DNA of 64,000 bases from Dallia pectoralis. Lineage: Eukaryota > Chordata > Actinopteri > Esociformes > Umbridae. Of the stretch, positions 22,242-36,700 are shown piece by piece. The notes under the pieces were generated by a model. That model ran no database searches, was not told the origin of the DNA, and saw only the letters and a list, made by a program, of their open reading frames with translations. The stretch covers positions 10,234,816 through 10,298,815 of the forward strand of contig CM055753.1 in the NCBI GenBank assembly GCA_029465975.1, read 5' to 3'. The stretch's first letter is position 1. The number at the start of each line of letters is the position of its first letter. Made by a program: the position numbers and the translations under genes.

Positions 22242-25200
22242 GACCAACCAAGCTTCAGTGGATGTTATAAGAGGACATTTTCTGTGAACTCTACAATGTA
22301 TACACAACAGAAAGCACCAGCAGTGTTTCCACAATTATGTTCCAGTATACTTTTATGTTTTCTGTAGAAAATGTTTTATTTGCTTTTGAAGTATATTTCC
22401 TGTGCCATATTTACTCATGTGTACTGTGTAGTTCAACTTGATTATTTTTCTGTTTTTCTATATTACACCATCTTAATGGAACTCATGTATTGATATGTTT
22501 CTCCCTGTTTTGTCAAATTCATGGTTCCTGATTTTAAAGGTCGCCTGCCTGTTCTGAATTACTAGAGTAACCTTTTGGAAAGACAAATTAGTTGATTAAA
22601 AAATGTGGTCTTAAAATTGCCCAGTAGCAGGTATTGCACAATCTCATAAATCAACCGTGAATCTCAGGAAACCGAAATTCCATCAGCAAGAAATATTTCT
22701 GTCAGCATGTGCCACTATAACACCATGCGGACCAGGGAAATCAGACACTTTGCACCCGTTTTATAAAGAACACTTTGAGCATTTGTTGTTTCTATAATGC
22801 CCTTTTTCTGATGTTTTTGTACGGTCGCGAAATTGAAAGGTAGGGATGTTCTAGTGAGATAAAATGTCCACCGTCATGGTATACGGTTAATAGTGAAGTG
22901 ATTCTTCCATCGGCAATTCCTCTTGGCTTTATGTTTTTGTATTCGATGTCACGTTTGTTGTTTTCACTCCGTATTTCTCTAGGCCTACTATAAATGTGGA
23001 TATTATTTTGTCTTGGAAATGTGCAATGCCCCTGACGAGTGCTGGACCACTGTCTGATCCTAAATCTGTACATCCAATGCGACCATATACTATAGCCAAA
23101 CATTGTTTAATGCAGCAGTAGAAAATGTCACAAAAATATGTTCAAATGTCTTACTCAGTTCCTTGTAAATGTATGCTGGTTTTATATCATATTTCCTTTT
23201 AAACACCTCCCATGTCATCTGGATGTGCAGGCCATATGCACATGTTTGGCTGGACGGCTGGCATTGGTACCTGACTGTCTTAGATACACATTACTATACA
23301 CACTGACTGAGATGAAAATATTTCACTGGGTAAATAAAGCTGTGGTATTTTTTTCCAGATTAAATTCCCTCGTCTGTGTATAATAATTTACCCGGTAGTC
23401 TGTCATCACGCGTTATGTATTTGACATGAGGCAAGATACGTGTCAAATATTGACCACGAATAAACGTACCAACTAGGACTAAGCAAACTATGTGCCTATA
23501 GTTGCATTACATACGGAATAGTGTGATTTGGAATACACCAAAGGCTATTTATCGGCAATGGTGAGCTCTGACATTCCGCTTTAGAACAGAGGACCAGAAT
23601 AAACATTGATGCCAATACCGGAATGTGACGCTATTCGTTTGACTTATTTTTACTACCGTCTCCATGGTTACCAACCACTTATGTCTTTCTGAGTGTTGAC
23701 CCAGTTGTGATGCACTATGGGAGATTAGGTGGGTTAGTTAGTGTACATGGAAACCCACACCGTACCGTGGTTGGCCATTAATGCAAAACAACTAAATGAA
23801 TTGCAAAATAAATTCTACATTATTAAAAATAACATTAAGTAAGCTCTCCCCCGCTTTTCGTGGTGTACCCCACCTGCACACATTTTATCTGTAGTCCAGT
23901 TGGGGGTACTTGAAGACTTCGTGAATAATTTCAAAATTGTAGTTAAATGTTAAATTAAATAACTAACATCATGCAACCATACTATTCTTTCTTTTCTTGA
24001 AACATCTTGTTGAATTAATGTAACACACTAGGACAAAAGGATTTAATCACACTTTACATATGTTTTATTCACAATAAATCTGCTCTCGTTTGATTTATTT
24101 CATGTACAGACAGATGCATTGCCCCCACAGTGCTGCGTGTGAATCAGGTATAGAAGATGTGGTGGCGTCTTGTGTGATCCTTTATGCTTTAAGTATGTAG
24201 TGGTTGTCATTTCAAACACATTTGCAGTAGTTTGTTTGGATCCACGGGGGAGAGGAAGCCTTACACAGTGAAACATAGTTTATTGAACACAGTTCTGAAC
24301 ACAGCTTGGGTCAGATATTAGTCATGCACCTTACCCAACCATTCAAACTCTTCCTCCTACGCTTTCCTTCTGAAATGCTGTCTACAGTCTTATTTAGGGT
24401 TGGTATAGTACGGATTGTATGTAGCACTGTGAAAAAAGGTGATATATTTCATTAAAAATAAAATATGATGCTGATCACCAGAGACAAGGCCAAAGCAATG
24501 AATGTGGCAAGCTGAAAAAACGCTCGCCAACCAGCATGCAGCCGAAGACGGTACCAGTATTTTATTGATATTAAGACTGGAAAAAATGAATAAAATCATA
24601 AAACACCAAAATGACATTAATTAGCATTTGCATCAGATCAGAGAGCAATTTATGATTTGTTGACACCGATTACAAATTAACCTCTAAAGAGAAACATAGT
24701 CTTTTTCACGATGCCAAAACTTAATTACTCAACATTTAATGATTGTCGAAATAAAGGAGAGATTTCAGCATCTAAAAAAAACTCCTCACTAAAATCGATA
24801 TGCGAAGTTACTTAAAAGAACTCAAAGCTCAAACTTTTCCCAAAATGTCATGAATATTATATGAATATGAAGATTTCAAAATGTTTGATGATTTGAAACC
24901 AAACAAATTCTTAGCAACACACAATTTCTCATACAAGACCTCTGCACATTTATGTGTGAGGTGGCGACTAGCTCTTATTATGCAACCTTCTAACATTATT
25001 GTTGGTTTATTAACTTCCACGATGACTGAAACTAAAAAGGATCAGTATTACTCCCAACATCATTGTGTGGAAACAAACACAAAATCCAATTTATTATCCA
25101 TTTAACTTGGGTCATTTATGTTAAAATAAGCTTCTATACTCAGTTCATTTGAAGCAAAGATGAGATAGAATGCATCCCCAACGCCACACTAGTACCAATT

Positions 25201-25663
25201 TAGTGCACTATATATACACCTGGGCCCACAAGATGTGCACTAGTTCCCATTTAGGAAGCATCCCTGTTGTAATTCTAGGAACCAGGGTATTGCTTTTGCT
25301 CTCTACAACATTACATAATCCAATCGTTGTTTGGCAAACAGGAACACTGTCTGGCAACCGGTTTCAGATAATGCAACACAACTACGTAAAATTAAATATA
25401 AACACAAAGAAATAAATATGGAAACATTTTCTTTATATATATATATTAAAAAAACAATTGTTGTATTATATACAATGAACTCCAAACCCAACAATTATTT
25501 CCTAATGGAACAGGCAGAAGTGTAGGCCGTCATATTTTTTCTTGCTTTTCTTCTTTTCTCTCCAAGTAACGCAGTGCCTGAACTAAATCATGTCATGTTG
25601 TGTAGTAGTATAATGTTTTATCAATAGAATTACCCCCCCACCCCTTACAGCAACTCCTAATCT
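22242..25663. other. Intergenic sequence; possible 3' UTR of a + strand gene lost in the gap
   Basis: No coding exon is recognised. A good AATAAA with a downstream T-rich and TGTGT-rich stretch lies at 23333-23338 on the + strand. The preceding 1.1 kb could therefore be the 3' UTR of a gene whose coding part lies in or before the gap. The part nearest 25.66 kb should contain the 3' UTR of the minus-strand PPP1R11 gene. A degenerate dispersed repeat with 'tttagtgcactatata' lies near 25.20-25.27 kb. Confidence 0.4.
23333..23338 (+). promoter_or_regulatory. Candidate polyadenylation signal of an unidentified + strand transcript
   Basis: AATAAA followed by a T-rich run and a TGTGTATAAT stretch about 45 bases downstream, a typical 3' end layout. 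No upstream coding sequence was found in the window. Confidence 0.35.
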
Positions 25664-26627
25664 CTAGTGGGCGTGTGAACCCCCGGAGCTCGGTGGCACA
25701 GTAGTACCTGCCCCCCCTCTTTGTCCATGCCTGTCCTTTCCGTGTCCCAGAATGCAGTGCGCGCTCCCACACCCCTCGTCACCCTCATCCCCTTCGCTTT
25801 CGGAGGAGGATTCACCGAACTGTCTGGGCTTCTCATAGACGCAGCAACCTGTGAAGGTGTCAGCGATATTTAGTCGTCGATAACGTCTCGAGTTGCAGCA
25901 CACATGGAATGGACAAAAACATTGAAACACTTGGGAACCAAGGAGGTTTGAGGAAAGGAAATTAGGTTAGTTATCAGTAACTGCAGCATACATATATACG
26001 TACAACTATAGTATGGATAAAACAAACCCTTAATTACTATGATGTCCAAGTAAAATGAACACCTACATTTGGAAGACCTCCTTCCCAGATGCTCGTTGTC
26101 AACTGTATCGCTGGACCACTCCACCTTCTTGTCAGTCTTCCTCTTTCTCAGTGTAATTGTCAAGCTACGTCCCTCCTGAAGGAAACAAACAACACCAATC
26201 TAAGGTGGTTTGAAATCAGCTCACCTTCATATACACAGACCCTGTGTGTATCAACAGGGTTGGGTAACCAGTCAACATCAGTTATGTGGGTTAGCTAATT
26301 GGCCGGTTTCTATGGCAACATACTAAATGTGTCAGCAAGGATAAATCAAGTAAAACCAAATAATTTCGCCATGATTGCATTGAACTATTTTTTCTTTCAT
26401 TTGAACTTTCTTCGGAGTGGTAGTTACTAGTTAACAAATCAGCTAGTTGCAATCATTGAAGTGCGGCCTCGGCCGGGTTATTGTAAACGATATATTCATC
26501 AATCACCATCATATTCAAGCTAATTGTTCTGTGTGCGGTAGTTTACCTGCTGGGGCGGTGGCGGTGTGTTAACTTGAACGGTCTCCGTGATAGTCTCGCT
26601 AGAAGTACCTGGCGCCTCCGCCATCAT
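25664..26627 (-). CDS. PPP1R11: Protein phosphatase 1 regulatory inhibitor subunit 11 (inhibitor-3)
   Basis: Three coding exons on the minus strand: 26627-26547, 26175-26067 and 25848-25664, with GT-AG junctions and consistent phases (0, then 1). The product is about 124 residues (human 126). It opens MMAEAP; the second ATG at 26624 matches the family start. The body keeps the family core: LRKRK, the PP1-docking KVEW at about residues 44-47, SDTVDNEH and a cysteine-rich RRSSKCCCVYEKP stretch, then an acidic ESEGDEGDE patch and a Gly/Pro/His-rich end. By family it is a small, largely disordered inhibitor of PP1 catalytic subunits. It is head-to-head with VARS2, about 1.1 kb apart. Confidence 0.95.
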
Positions 26628-27728
26628 GACGATATTAATCACGGGTTTCCAGTCGCACCAGCGAGATAAAAGTAAACAAGTGTAATTTTAAAAACAGCGA
26701 CCACTCGGTTACGTCACGCCAACAAGTTAAATCTAAAGAAACGCGATCGATTCAGCGGTGGAGGCTAACTGACTACCCGTTGGATGTTCGGCTTGAAGCC
26801 GAGATGGGAGGAAGTAATTCCCAGACGGACTTGTTCCGGACTTCCGGTGGCTCCGCGCACAAATAGTTCCGATTGGAAACAGTATGAATTATTTTTTATT
26901 CTATATTATTATTATTTGCTGATTTTTTATGCATGTTTTAAACAACAATAATAATAAAACCAACGCGTTTAATTAATAAATCAACGGTATACTCATAATA
27001 TAGTTTGTTGTAAAGTTTCATAAAAGTGTAGCCATGATGTGCTAAACACTTGTGTCACAACTAGTTCAGTCGTAGTTGAAAGGTGAAACATGTCTGCGCC
27101 CAAAACCATGTCATATTGAAGGTAAAGTCGTGTTCTTTACTATTGGAAATGTGTTAGCGCCGTTAATGAGTATCTCGTATCTGAGTATGGGGCAAAGCGA
27201 GAGATGTCTCTGAAGAGCTGCAATCTTAATGAACAATTTTCACAAAAGTCTGAACTTGTCATTCATTGCATCTTCAAGAATCAAAGAAACATGAAACCAA
27301 ATATCGGCCAGTCTGGGACCAAATTAAATCATAGATGAAATGGATGAATCGAATGGCTTGATCAATGACCATTAGTGATCTCATTTATCTGCCATTTGCA
27401 CAGTGCGTTCTGTTGTACCCCGCGTTGCTACCTCGTGCCCAACACACTGCTAGACTAATTATTATATTTGCCATTATATTTGCCTTACTATTTGTATTAT
27501 TAATTTACCACTTGCACAGATGTTTTCAGCACATTTGCAATTTGCTACATTGTTGAACTGAGCACCTGCACATTTACTTATCACTTATCCATCCACTTTC
27601 ACTAAAAGTAATATATAATCCTGGAATGCATCTTGAACAACAAAAAAAAAAATGAAACACCATCTTGTCTTGACTTGAGTTTTGCTATACTTATTCAAAT
27701 TTCAGCCTCCTGATTTGTTTTGCAGGAG
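26628..27728. promoter_or_regulatory. Divergent intergenic region between PPP1R11 (-) and VARS2 (+)
   Basis: This 1.1-kb stretch separates two start codons on opposite strands and must hold both promoters. Just above the PPP1R11 start (26.63-26.88 kb) it is comparatively GC-rich. A plausible donor (ttgaag|gtaaag) at 27121/27122 and an acceptor (ttttgcag) ending at 27725 suggest that VARS2 has a non-coding first exon. No TATA box is obvious. Confidence 0.45.
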
Positions 27729-30700
27729 ATGTGGAGGACACGACGTGGCCTCCTGGTGAGGGGAGCAGAAAGAGGCGTACAGTGGGTGTGGAAAACAGGG
27801 ACCCGTGCTTATACTTCCTCGAAACCATCCTCTCAATCGACACCTGCTCTTCGGACGCGAGCTGAGAAGGAGAGACGGAGGAGAGAGAAGGCGGAAGCCA
27901 TACTGGCCAGTCAACACAATGTATGGGGACGCTGCTGTACTCTGCATACAGGGCATATACACATGTTCATCACTTATCTGCTTTTGTCTTTTTTGTTAAC
28001 CTTACAAAGTTGGATTTTAATTTTGGGTGACTGAATAATTAGTATGTTACATGCTCGAATTGCACCGCAAAAACAATAGCACTTTTTCAAAATTTCAAAA
28101 TTTCTTAATTAAAGCAATTTCTTGGTGCAACAACATGTGACATGGAAATCAGAGAAAGGGTGAATATTTCCTAAATCCGCTGTACCCCTTAAAATCTTGA
28201 CCAAATAATGTGACACGTCTACACAACCAAACCTACTCCAACAGATGTAGACTACAGTCACACACATCTTGATGACCTATCCCAACACATCACGACTACC
28301 CTAACAAGTCCTTGATATTTCTCCATTTTGATACTCATGCAGGTTGACTTAATTATAAACTCATCTACTTTAAGGTAAATAAAGATCAAGGAATGAAATG
28401 GAGCGATAAGGAGAAGATAGCATATACAGCCTCAATACCTCCAGGGGAAAAGAAAGGTAACATATTCCTACACTGTACTGGGTATGGTCGGGATTATCGG
28501 TATGCCATTGGCTAGACTTATTGCATTTCCCATTCTCAATACATTATGAATTCTATTATTCAGAGTAAAAATGTATGCACTCACGACTGCTAAACTGACA
28601 GACACATTTACACTAATCACTTTGGCAGACACCACGGTGCCCTTTCCTTTATCCTACAGCCCAGAGTATGTGGAAGCCAGCTGGTACCAGTGGTGGGAGA
28701 AACAGGGCTTCTTCACCCCAGAGGCTCACGTACGCGAATCTACCGCATGATGACACGCTGAGTGACATCACAAACATCACCATGACACCGCGTAATAACA
28801 AAAACGTAATAATTCTCACATTATTTCGCCGATATATTCACTGCAGTGCCTGTATGTTTTCTATCATCCACATTTAGGACAAACTCCCAGGAGCTGTGAA
28901 TCGGTCCTTCTCCATGTGTATCCCTCCACCTAATGTGACCGGAACCCTTCACCTCGGCCATGCTCTGACAGTGGCCATAGAGGATGCACTAGCTCGCTGG
29001 TATTTATTTACCGTCAATCAAGATAGAACGCCTTTAAGGTGTGATTGCATTGTGCTGAATGTTTTTTGGACTTGGTTTATGAGATCTGATTAAGAAGCTA
29101 ATGTGTTGGACATGATTTAAGATCTCTGGTTGAATTGCTAATGTGTCAGACTTGGTTCAAGAGATCTGATTGAAGAGCTAATGTGTCGGATTTGGTTTCT
29201 GAGATCTGTTTTTGTTCTTTCAGGAGGAGGATGCAGGGCTATAAAGTCCTCTGGGTACCAGGCTGTGATCATGCTGGTATTGCTACACAGGTACAGGGTC
29301 TTACTGTCTCACCTGGATGTCCATGTTCTCCTGCAGGTTCCTGTAAAGTCCTTAAGATGTCCATGCAACAGTCATGTGATTACAGTCATGTGTTTCTTTA
29401 TTGTAATGGCCTGGGTCCTCTTTTTAAAACATGCTCATCTGAAAAAGTAATTGTACCTCTTCCCAAACCCAAACCCCATCAGAATGAAGTCAGGTAGTTT
29501 GGAAACGGGAAGTCACTACTACGTCTCTTTCAACTGGCTTTAATCAGTGTTCACTCTTTCTGACACATGTTTTAGATATCCAATTTGTGATTACGTTCCT
29601 ACTCAACCAGGAGGTTAAAACCAAATTACACGACCAGATGGGATTTGTTGAGATGGGACAATCATTTTGGTTGGATGGTCATGTAACTTGTTGTTTCCTT
29701 TGAACTTCAATCTATCGGGTCGAATTTGGGGTCAAATTTCCTGTGTTCCACGGCCGGACCTGCTCCCCAGACGGTGGTGGAGAGGAGATTGTTCCGGGAA
29801 CATGGGAGGAGAAGGTCTGATCTCAGCAGGGAGGAGTTTCTGCAGGAGGTGTGGAAGTGGAAAAACAGGTGAGTATGAGGTCTCTCTCTGTCTCCATCCT
29901 TTTCCTGGTTCACTGATATGTGGCCTAATGTCACGGTAACCAAATGGATGCTACATCAAATCCCTCTGGCAGAACGATTGTCCTGATGATGTCACAGCAT
30001 CACCTGACCTCTAATTTGAAGCAGTTGAGTTAAAACAGAAAGTAACATTTCAATGGAACCTGTGTTTGTGTCTCTAGTAAAGGAGATGAGATCTACCATC
30101 AGCTGAGGAAACTTGGTGCATCTTTGGACTGGAGCAGAGCCTGTTTTACCATGGACCCGGTAACACAGTGCTATTTCATCTACAGCTTGTTATATTCAGT
30201 GTTATTACACATCTACTTCAACATTATTACATACAGTGTTATTACACATCTACTTCAACATTATTACATACAGTGTTATTACAGAGCTATTACAATATTA
30301 TTACACATAGTACTATCACACAGCTTTTACAATTAATTACGTACAGAGCAATTACTATATATTAGACAACGCTACTACAATATTATATAGCACATATTAA
30401 CTATTACTATAACATTATTGACTGCTCTTTCTGTATTATTATTGTGTGACCAGTAACTTGATTTGATGATCACATATTATAGCATGTTGTATTAAAGTGC
30501 ATCACTGGCTCACTGTTTTCTTCCTTTGTCGCTTCTGTTTGTGTGTGTGTGTGTGTGTGTGTACTTCTAGGGTTTCAACTGCGCTGTGACAGAGGCCTTT
30601 GTCAGGATGTGTGATTCTGGTCTAATCTATCGCTCAGAGAGGCTTGTGAACTGGAGCTGTGCTCTGGAGTCTGCCGTCTCTGACATAGAGGTGAGTCTGC

Positions 30701-33700
30701 CGTCTGGACAAATAAACAATTTTAGTGGAGAATCTTCCTTCAGAATAACAGTCCTGAACTTTACATAATCTGAATCTGGAGTACACAAAGTTATAATGAA
30801 TTCACTGGCTTTTATTTTAATCTCTCTGCAGGTTGACTCTAAGCAGCTCACAGGGAGGACGCTGCTGTCAGTTCCTGGTTACCAGAAGAAGGTGGAGTTT
30901 GGGACCATGGTTACCTTTGCTTATCCTTTAGATGGTCAGGGTGAGTGGTCATGTTGGCCTTGTAATACTTAACTGTTGTCAGACTTTACTGCTGTCTTTT
31001 TTCGATCTTCTCTCTCTCTTTTCATTTCACATCCATGTTATTTGCTCTCTCTTATTTCTGTTGTTGTTGCACAAATAAAACTTTTGAAAACGTTTCCATG
31101 GCGTCTGTCAGATGGGGAGGTGAAGGTGTCTACCACTCGTCCAGAGACCATGCTGGGAGATGTGGCCATCGCTGTTCATCCGGATGACCCTCGATATCAG
31201 GCTAGTATACCTGGTTGTCAAGGTACCTGGTTGTCAAGGTACCCGGTTGTCAAGGTACCTGGTTGTCAATGTACCTGGTTGTCAAGGGCTCCACACGCCT
31301 GGATCTGATACAGTTTGATACAGTACAGTGTGCTTTACTAGTAGACGTTGGTGGATTTTCTTTTGGTCGGGACTTGTTATAACAGCATTCTATAACTTTT
31401 TTACTTTTTATTGGGCCTCCAGGCAGTTCATGGTAAACACTGCCGACACCCCTTCACCGACCGTCTCCTGCCCATCATCACGGATACGATGGTGGACGTG
31501 GAGCTGGGAACAGGTACTGTAACTGTTATCCAAAAAATCAGTTGTCGTGTTAGGTTAGCGTGATCCAAATCCTAGATTCTAATAACACATTTAAAAAAGT
31601 GTCTCCCCTTCATCTGTTTTCCATTCTCTCCTTCTAACCCTCTCCCTCTCTGCCTCTCTCGTCTTACTATCTCTTCTTTTCTCCTTCCCTCTCTACTTTG
31701 TCAATCTCCTTTCCTCCTTCTAAGGCGCTGTAAAGGTCACTCCAGCTCACGACCACGCTGACTTTCTGCTTTCCCAGCGACACTCTCTTCCTCGCCTTAC
31801 AGTGATTGGAGGAGATGGCGCCATGACCCCTCTCTGTGGCCAATGGCTCGAGGTACAGTAGACACCATTAGCCCGACGATGTTGCCATTTCTGAGGTAAC
31901 TTTCTTAGAAAGAGCTTATCTTTCTCTATCGCCCTCCTCTCAGGGAGTTAAGCGTTTTGATGCCAGAGGACTTGTGATAGAGGGACTTTTAGAAAAGAAT
32001 CTGTTCAGGGGGAAGGAGGACCATGCAATGTCTTTACCCATCTGCAGGTAGAGGGAGACACATTCAACCAAATATTCACTGCCTCATATCATACTCATAT
32101 CCTGTCTGTCTCTTATCCTGTCTGTCTCTTATCCTGTCTGTCTTTTATTCTGTCTGTCTTCTACTGTCTGTCTCTTATAATGTCTGTCTTCTACTGTCTG
32201 TCTCTCTCTAAAATTGCCAGAATTGTGTTTCCCATTGCACATCTGCATGCTGACCTGCTTTTCCTGCCTTGCAGTCGCTCTGGGGATGTGATTGAACCCT
32301 TGTTAAAGAAGCAGTGGTTTGTGCGTTGTGAAGACATGGCCCAGAGAGCCATACAGGTAATGGCTTTCTGTTTGGGTTGTAGTCTTTGCATTCTGGTCCC
32401 TATTCCCATGTAGGTCAGATCACCTGTCTGGATCATTTGAGTCGGTCAAGTTGATCTAATGCATGGCACTGACTCTCCCTTCACCCATCCCCCATCTCAT
32501 CTCTCCCTTCTCCCTTTCTCCATCTCTCCGTCCATCCCTTCTTACTCCCTCAGGCGGTGGATGAGGGACAGTTAGAAATTATCCCGCAATTTTATACCAA
32601 AACATGGAGGAGCTGGCTCTCCAATATCAGGTCAGTACGGTGGCAAGACTCAAACACGGGGTTTCCCTGAAACAATATGGAATATTCCCTTAATTAGGTT
32701 GATTTGGAAAGTTGTTGATCTGGGTTGCGAGGCTCAAAGACCTAGTCTGTATCTGATGCTTGACTGACGCCAGTGCTAAACAACACTGTGCCCTGAACAA
32801 AGTCTTTGTTATGACTCGTGCTATTTTAACAACGGCCTGTCTGTTTGTATCGTCCATCTCAGCGATTGGTGCATTTCCAGGCAGCTTTGGTGGGGTCACC
32901 AGATTCCAGCCTATCGAGTGACTTTTCCTGGTTCTGCAAACACAGATGAGGTGGGGCTGAGTTGGTCATTTATAGTCATCCTGGCTATTACAGCGAAGCT
33001 ACACATTAGAGATGTCATTGTAGAGATGTCAGGAGTTTGTTAAATATTCAGGTGAACTCCCCCAACACTCAACCATTACCATAATGAGTGCTCAGTGTCG
33101 TTTTTCAACATGGATCTTACGTTCTCACGAGCGCTGTCACACTTTTCACCTGCTGCATTCAGAGTCTCACAGGTGTGCATTATTACAATCAACTCTGACT
33201 GCTTTTCTTGGCTCCGCCCCAACAGGAGCTCTGGGTCTGGGGGCGGAGCCAAGCGGAGGCCAGGGAACGGGCCGCAGTGCAGTACGCAGTGGCACCGGAC
33301 TCTGTTACACTGACCCAGGGTGACCCATTAAGCCTTCATTCCTACCTTGAGATTTAAAACCGTTATAGAACTACTGATACCAAAGACCCTCCGGTGGGTC
33401 TGGAGCTTCCAGAAGATGCTCACTTGAAGCTTGATCAAATATATACTGATGATGGTTCTCTCACCCATCCCCCCCCTCCCCCCACCTCCCCCCCGTGCCG
33501 TTGGTCAGACCCTGACGTTTTGGACACCTGGTTTTCCTCGGGGCTCTTCCCTTTCGCCATGTTGGGCTGGCCACATCAGGTACCTGCCTCAAGTTATCTC
33601 CAGATGTGTCCATCCATGTGGAGAGAAACATCCTCCCGTGAAGCGCTCTCCTACTCTCCATGACAAATATCTCCCCACAGACAAGTGACCTGAGGCAATA

Positions 33701-36700
33701 CTACCCGATCACCATACTGGAGACAGGAAGTGACCTCATCTTCTTCTGGGTGGCCAGGATGGTGATGTTAGGCACTGAGTTGACTGGGCAGCTGCCCTTC
33801 AAACAGGTAACTAATAGTGGCCAGAGTTTAACCCAAAACTTTACTTGTGCTTAATCTAATATTATTAATAATACTGTCTGATATTCGTGACAACAGTATC
33901 TGATGTTAATAATAATACTTTTTTTTTTAATATTTTCACATCAACGTTGACCCTATTTGCTATAAAAGTGTCTGATATTAATGAAACCAGGATCTATATA
34001 TCTCTCTCTCGGTATCTTCCGTTCTTTACCGTTCTCCCCCGTTCTCCCCCTCCCTCCCCCGTATTTCAGGTGCTCCTCCATTCCCTTGTGAGGGATAAGC
34101 ATGGCAGGAAGATGAGTAAATCTCTCGGAAATGTCATCGACCCTTTAGATGTCATCTCTGGCATCTCGCTAGAGGTACACACACACACACACACACACAA
34201 ACAAACACACCCACACAGAGGAGATACATTCATTTTTATGAGCAGTGACGCAGTTTATCCTCGGGTAGATGAGCGGACTGATAAATCCCGCGGCTGTTGG
34301 AATGACAGGACCGCCCAGGATTGATGATGTCGTTCTGATGATGTCGTAAAAACAGAAGGATTGTGTTTGCGCATCTCTAAACTCAGTGACACGTATCTGC
34401 ACCTGACAAAAAGAGACAACCCCTAGTCTAACTATTGGCCTCATCTGTCGTCTTCCACTGACTCCCTACTACACCTCCCCTTCGCTCGTTCTCTCTCTTG
34501 CTCTTTTTCTTTCTCTTCTCAGAGGCTCCAGGAAAAAGTGAAGGAGGGTAACCTTGACCCTCGTGAGAGCCTGGTCGCCATGGAAGCGCAGGTCAGTCAC
34601 ATATACGTCTCCCTCCCTGGACTTTCTCCCCCCTCAACTGTCTCTTCGTCGTCTCCCTCCGTTGTCCCGTCAGTAATTGGTAGAGGTTCCGTTCCGTCTG
34701 AGTGCACACGTTCATTACATCCTCTGTGATCCTCTTCTCCCTCTCTCTCTTTCTCCCTCTCTTCCTTCCTCTCTCTTCTCCCTCCGTCCGCTGGTGCAGA
34801 ATAAAGACTTCCCTAAGGGGATTCCAGAGTGTGGAACCGACGCGCTACGCTTTGCCCTCTGCTCATACAAGGCCCAGGGTGAGTGCTTTTCTCCTCAGGC
34901 ATTTCATCTGGAGAAATAAAGAGGGCAAACAACACCGTTTTAGTTATTTTACTCCTTGTAGTAGCCCATGTAGTTTTGAAGTTTAAAAACAGTTTTTAAT
35001 GTTACTCTAAAATATTTGAGTGTCTCTTGCTAATCTGCTCTCCTGCCTGCCTGTCTGTCTGTCTCCAGGTGAGGACATCAGCCTGTCTGTGTCTCAGGTC
35101 CTGAGTTGCAGACACTTTTGTAATAAGATGTGGCAGACGGTTCGGTTCACCTTGGGTGTGCTCGAGGACAGAGGGGCGGAGCTACAGACGCTAGAACAGG
35201 TGATGGTTATAATATAGACATGTCACTCTTCAGATGAATCAGACACGTTAGTCTTCAGATAAATCAGACACTGAGTCTTCAGATAAGTCAGACACTGAGT
35301 CTTCAGATGAATCGACACGTGAGTCTTCAGATGAATCAGACACGTAAGTCTTCAGATGAATCAGACACGTGAGTCTTCAGATGTCACATCAACAGTTTAT
35401 CCAACATTCACATTCAATCCTTAGTGTAATTGTTCAGGAACCAGACAAGTACACCAAAACTAGTACCGGTACACTTGTCTTTGTAGCGAACATTTAATTA
35501 GTTATCAAATATCCAGTTATTAGTGTAAACATTGTATAAGCAATCATTATATCTACAAGTAATAATTGTAATTAATGACATGGTCTATTTTTGCCTGCAC
35601 CAATGCTACCAACTTCAGGTTACCTCCAGTTTATCATATGGAGTTAGTTAAATTAAGAACAAATAAGTTAAGGTGTGGTTATTTGACATTGGGTAAAACA
35701 TTGATATTACCAGTACATTTATGTCACAAGATTCTGTGTTATACTGGCTGCACTAAGCTACACTGACCACCCATTGAAGCAACAATAATTTAGATAAATT
35801 AGCACTCACTTATCGCTTTGACAATGAAGATTTTCTTGTCCTTCACCTCTCAAGCGACTGGTTTATTGACCCATCCGGGTCAAGTACAGATAGCTGTCTG
35901 TACTTTTATATGCCTTCATTTTGGTAGCAGTGTAAGTGGTTGGATTCTCCACAAGCTATATATACACATCCCCAAAGTTCAGCTCCTTCAAGTATGTCAT
36001 TGTTTTTAAATGTGTATATACCTCAGCGAGTGCTGTATTGAGTTCTCACAAGTGCCTTTGATTTGCAGTTTGTTAGCATACCTTTGTTGTTGGGTGATCT
36101 AAGCAATTATGGGCTTCAAAAGTAGAACATTTTACCGGCTTGTGCACATACTCAATTAAATTGACAGTGCTAGCCGCTATGATTTTTCTGCCTCAATCTC
36201 TTTGTCTCTCTCATCTCTCTCTCTGCTTTTCTCTCTCTCTTCTCTCCAGACCGTTCCTCTGAGCAGTATAGACCGGTGGGTGTGTTCTAGGCTGCGCAGC
36301 ACGGTTCTTCAGTGTGAGCAGGGCTTCAACAGCTATGAGCTCCACACCGTCACGGCAGCCCTACACTCCTTCTGGCTCCACAGCCTCTGTGACATCTATT
36401 TGGTGAGGAAACCCTGTCCCCGAACACAGATTAATCGTTGGTGATCTTGGCCCATTTACGACCGGTTTCACTTTTTCTTGTTCTTTAAGTTCTTTCACTT
36501 TAAATATGTGTAAGATTTGGCTCGAAGGTTGTCCTAGATTTGTTATGACAGTGTATAATGTCTTCTCTCCAGGTCTGAATGTTGTGGCCTCTCTCAGTAG
36601 CACGGCCATGACAAGGAGTCTGCGCTCTGTTCTCACTCTCTCTGTTCTCACTCTCTGTTCTCACTCTCTCTGTTCTCACTCTCTCTGTTCTCACTCTCTC

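Noticed and set aside
21654..22334. Frames crossing the N run
   Set aside because: Made of undetermined bases; no evidence of coding.
31201..31222. Extending VARS2 exon 10 to the first GT in the 16-bp repeat
   Set aside because: Adds 22 bases, breaks the phase with exon 11 and reaches a stop quickly.
33394..33508. Longer VARS2 exon 18 reaching upstream through the CCC-rich stretch
   Set aside because: Exon 17 ends in phase 1, and an acceptor at 33508 restores the exact family sequence TQDPDVLDTW. The upstream part is intron.
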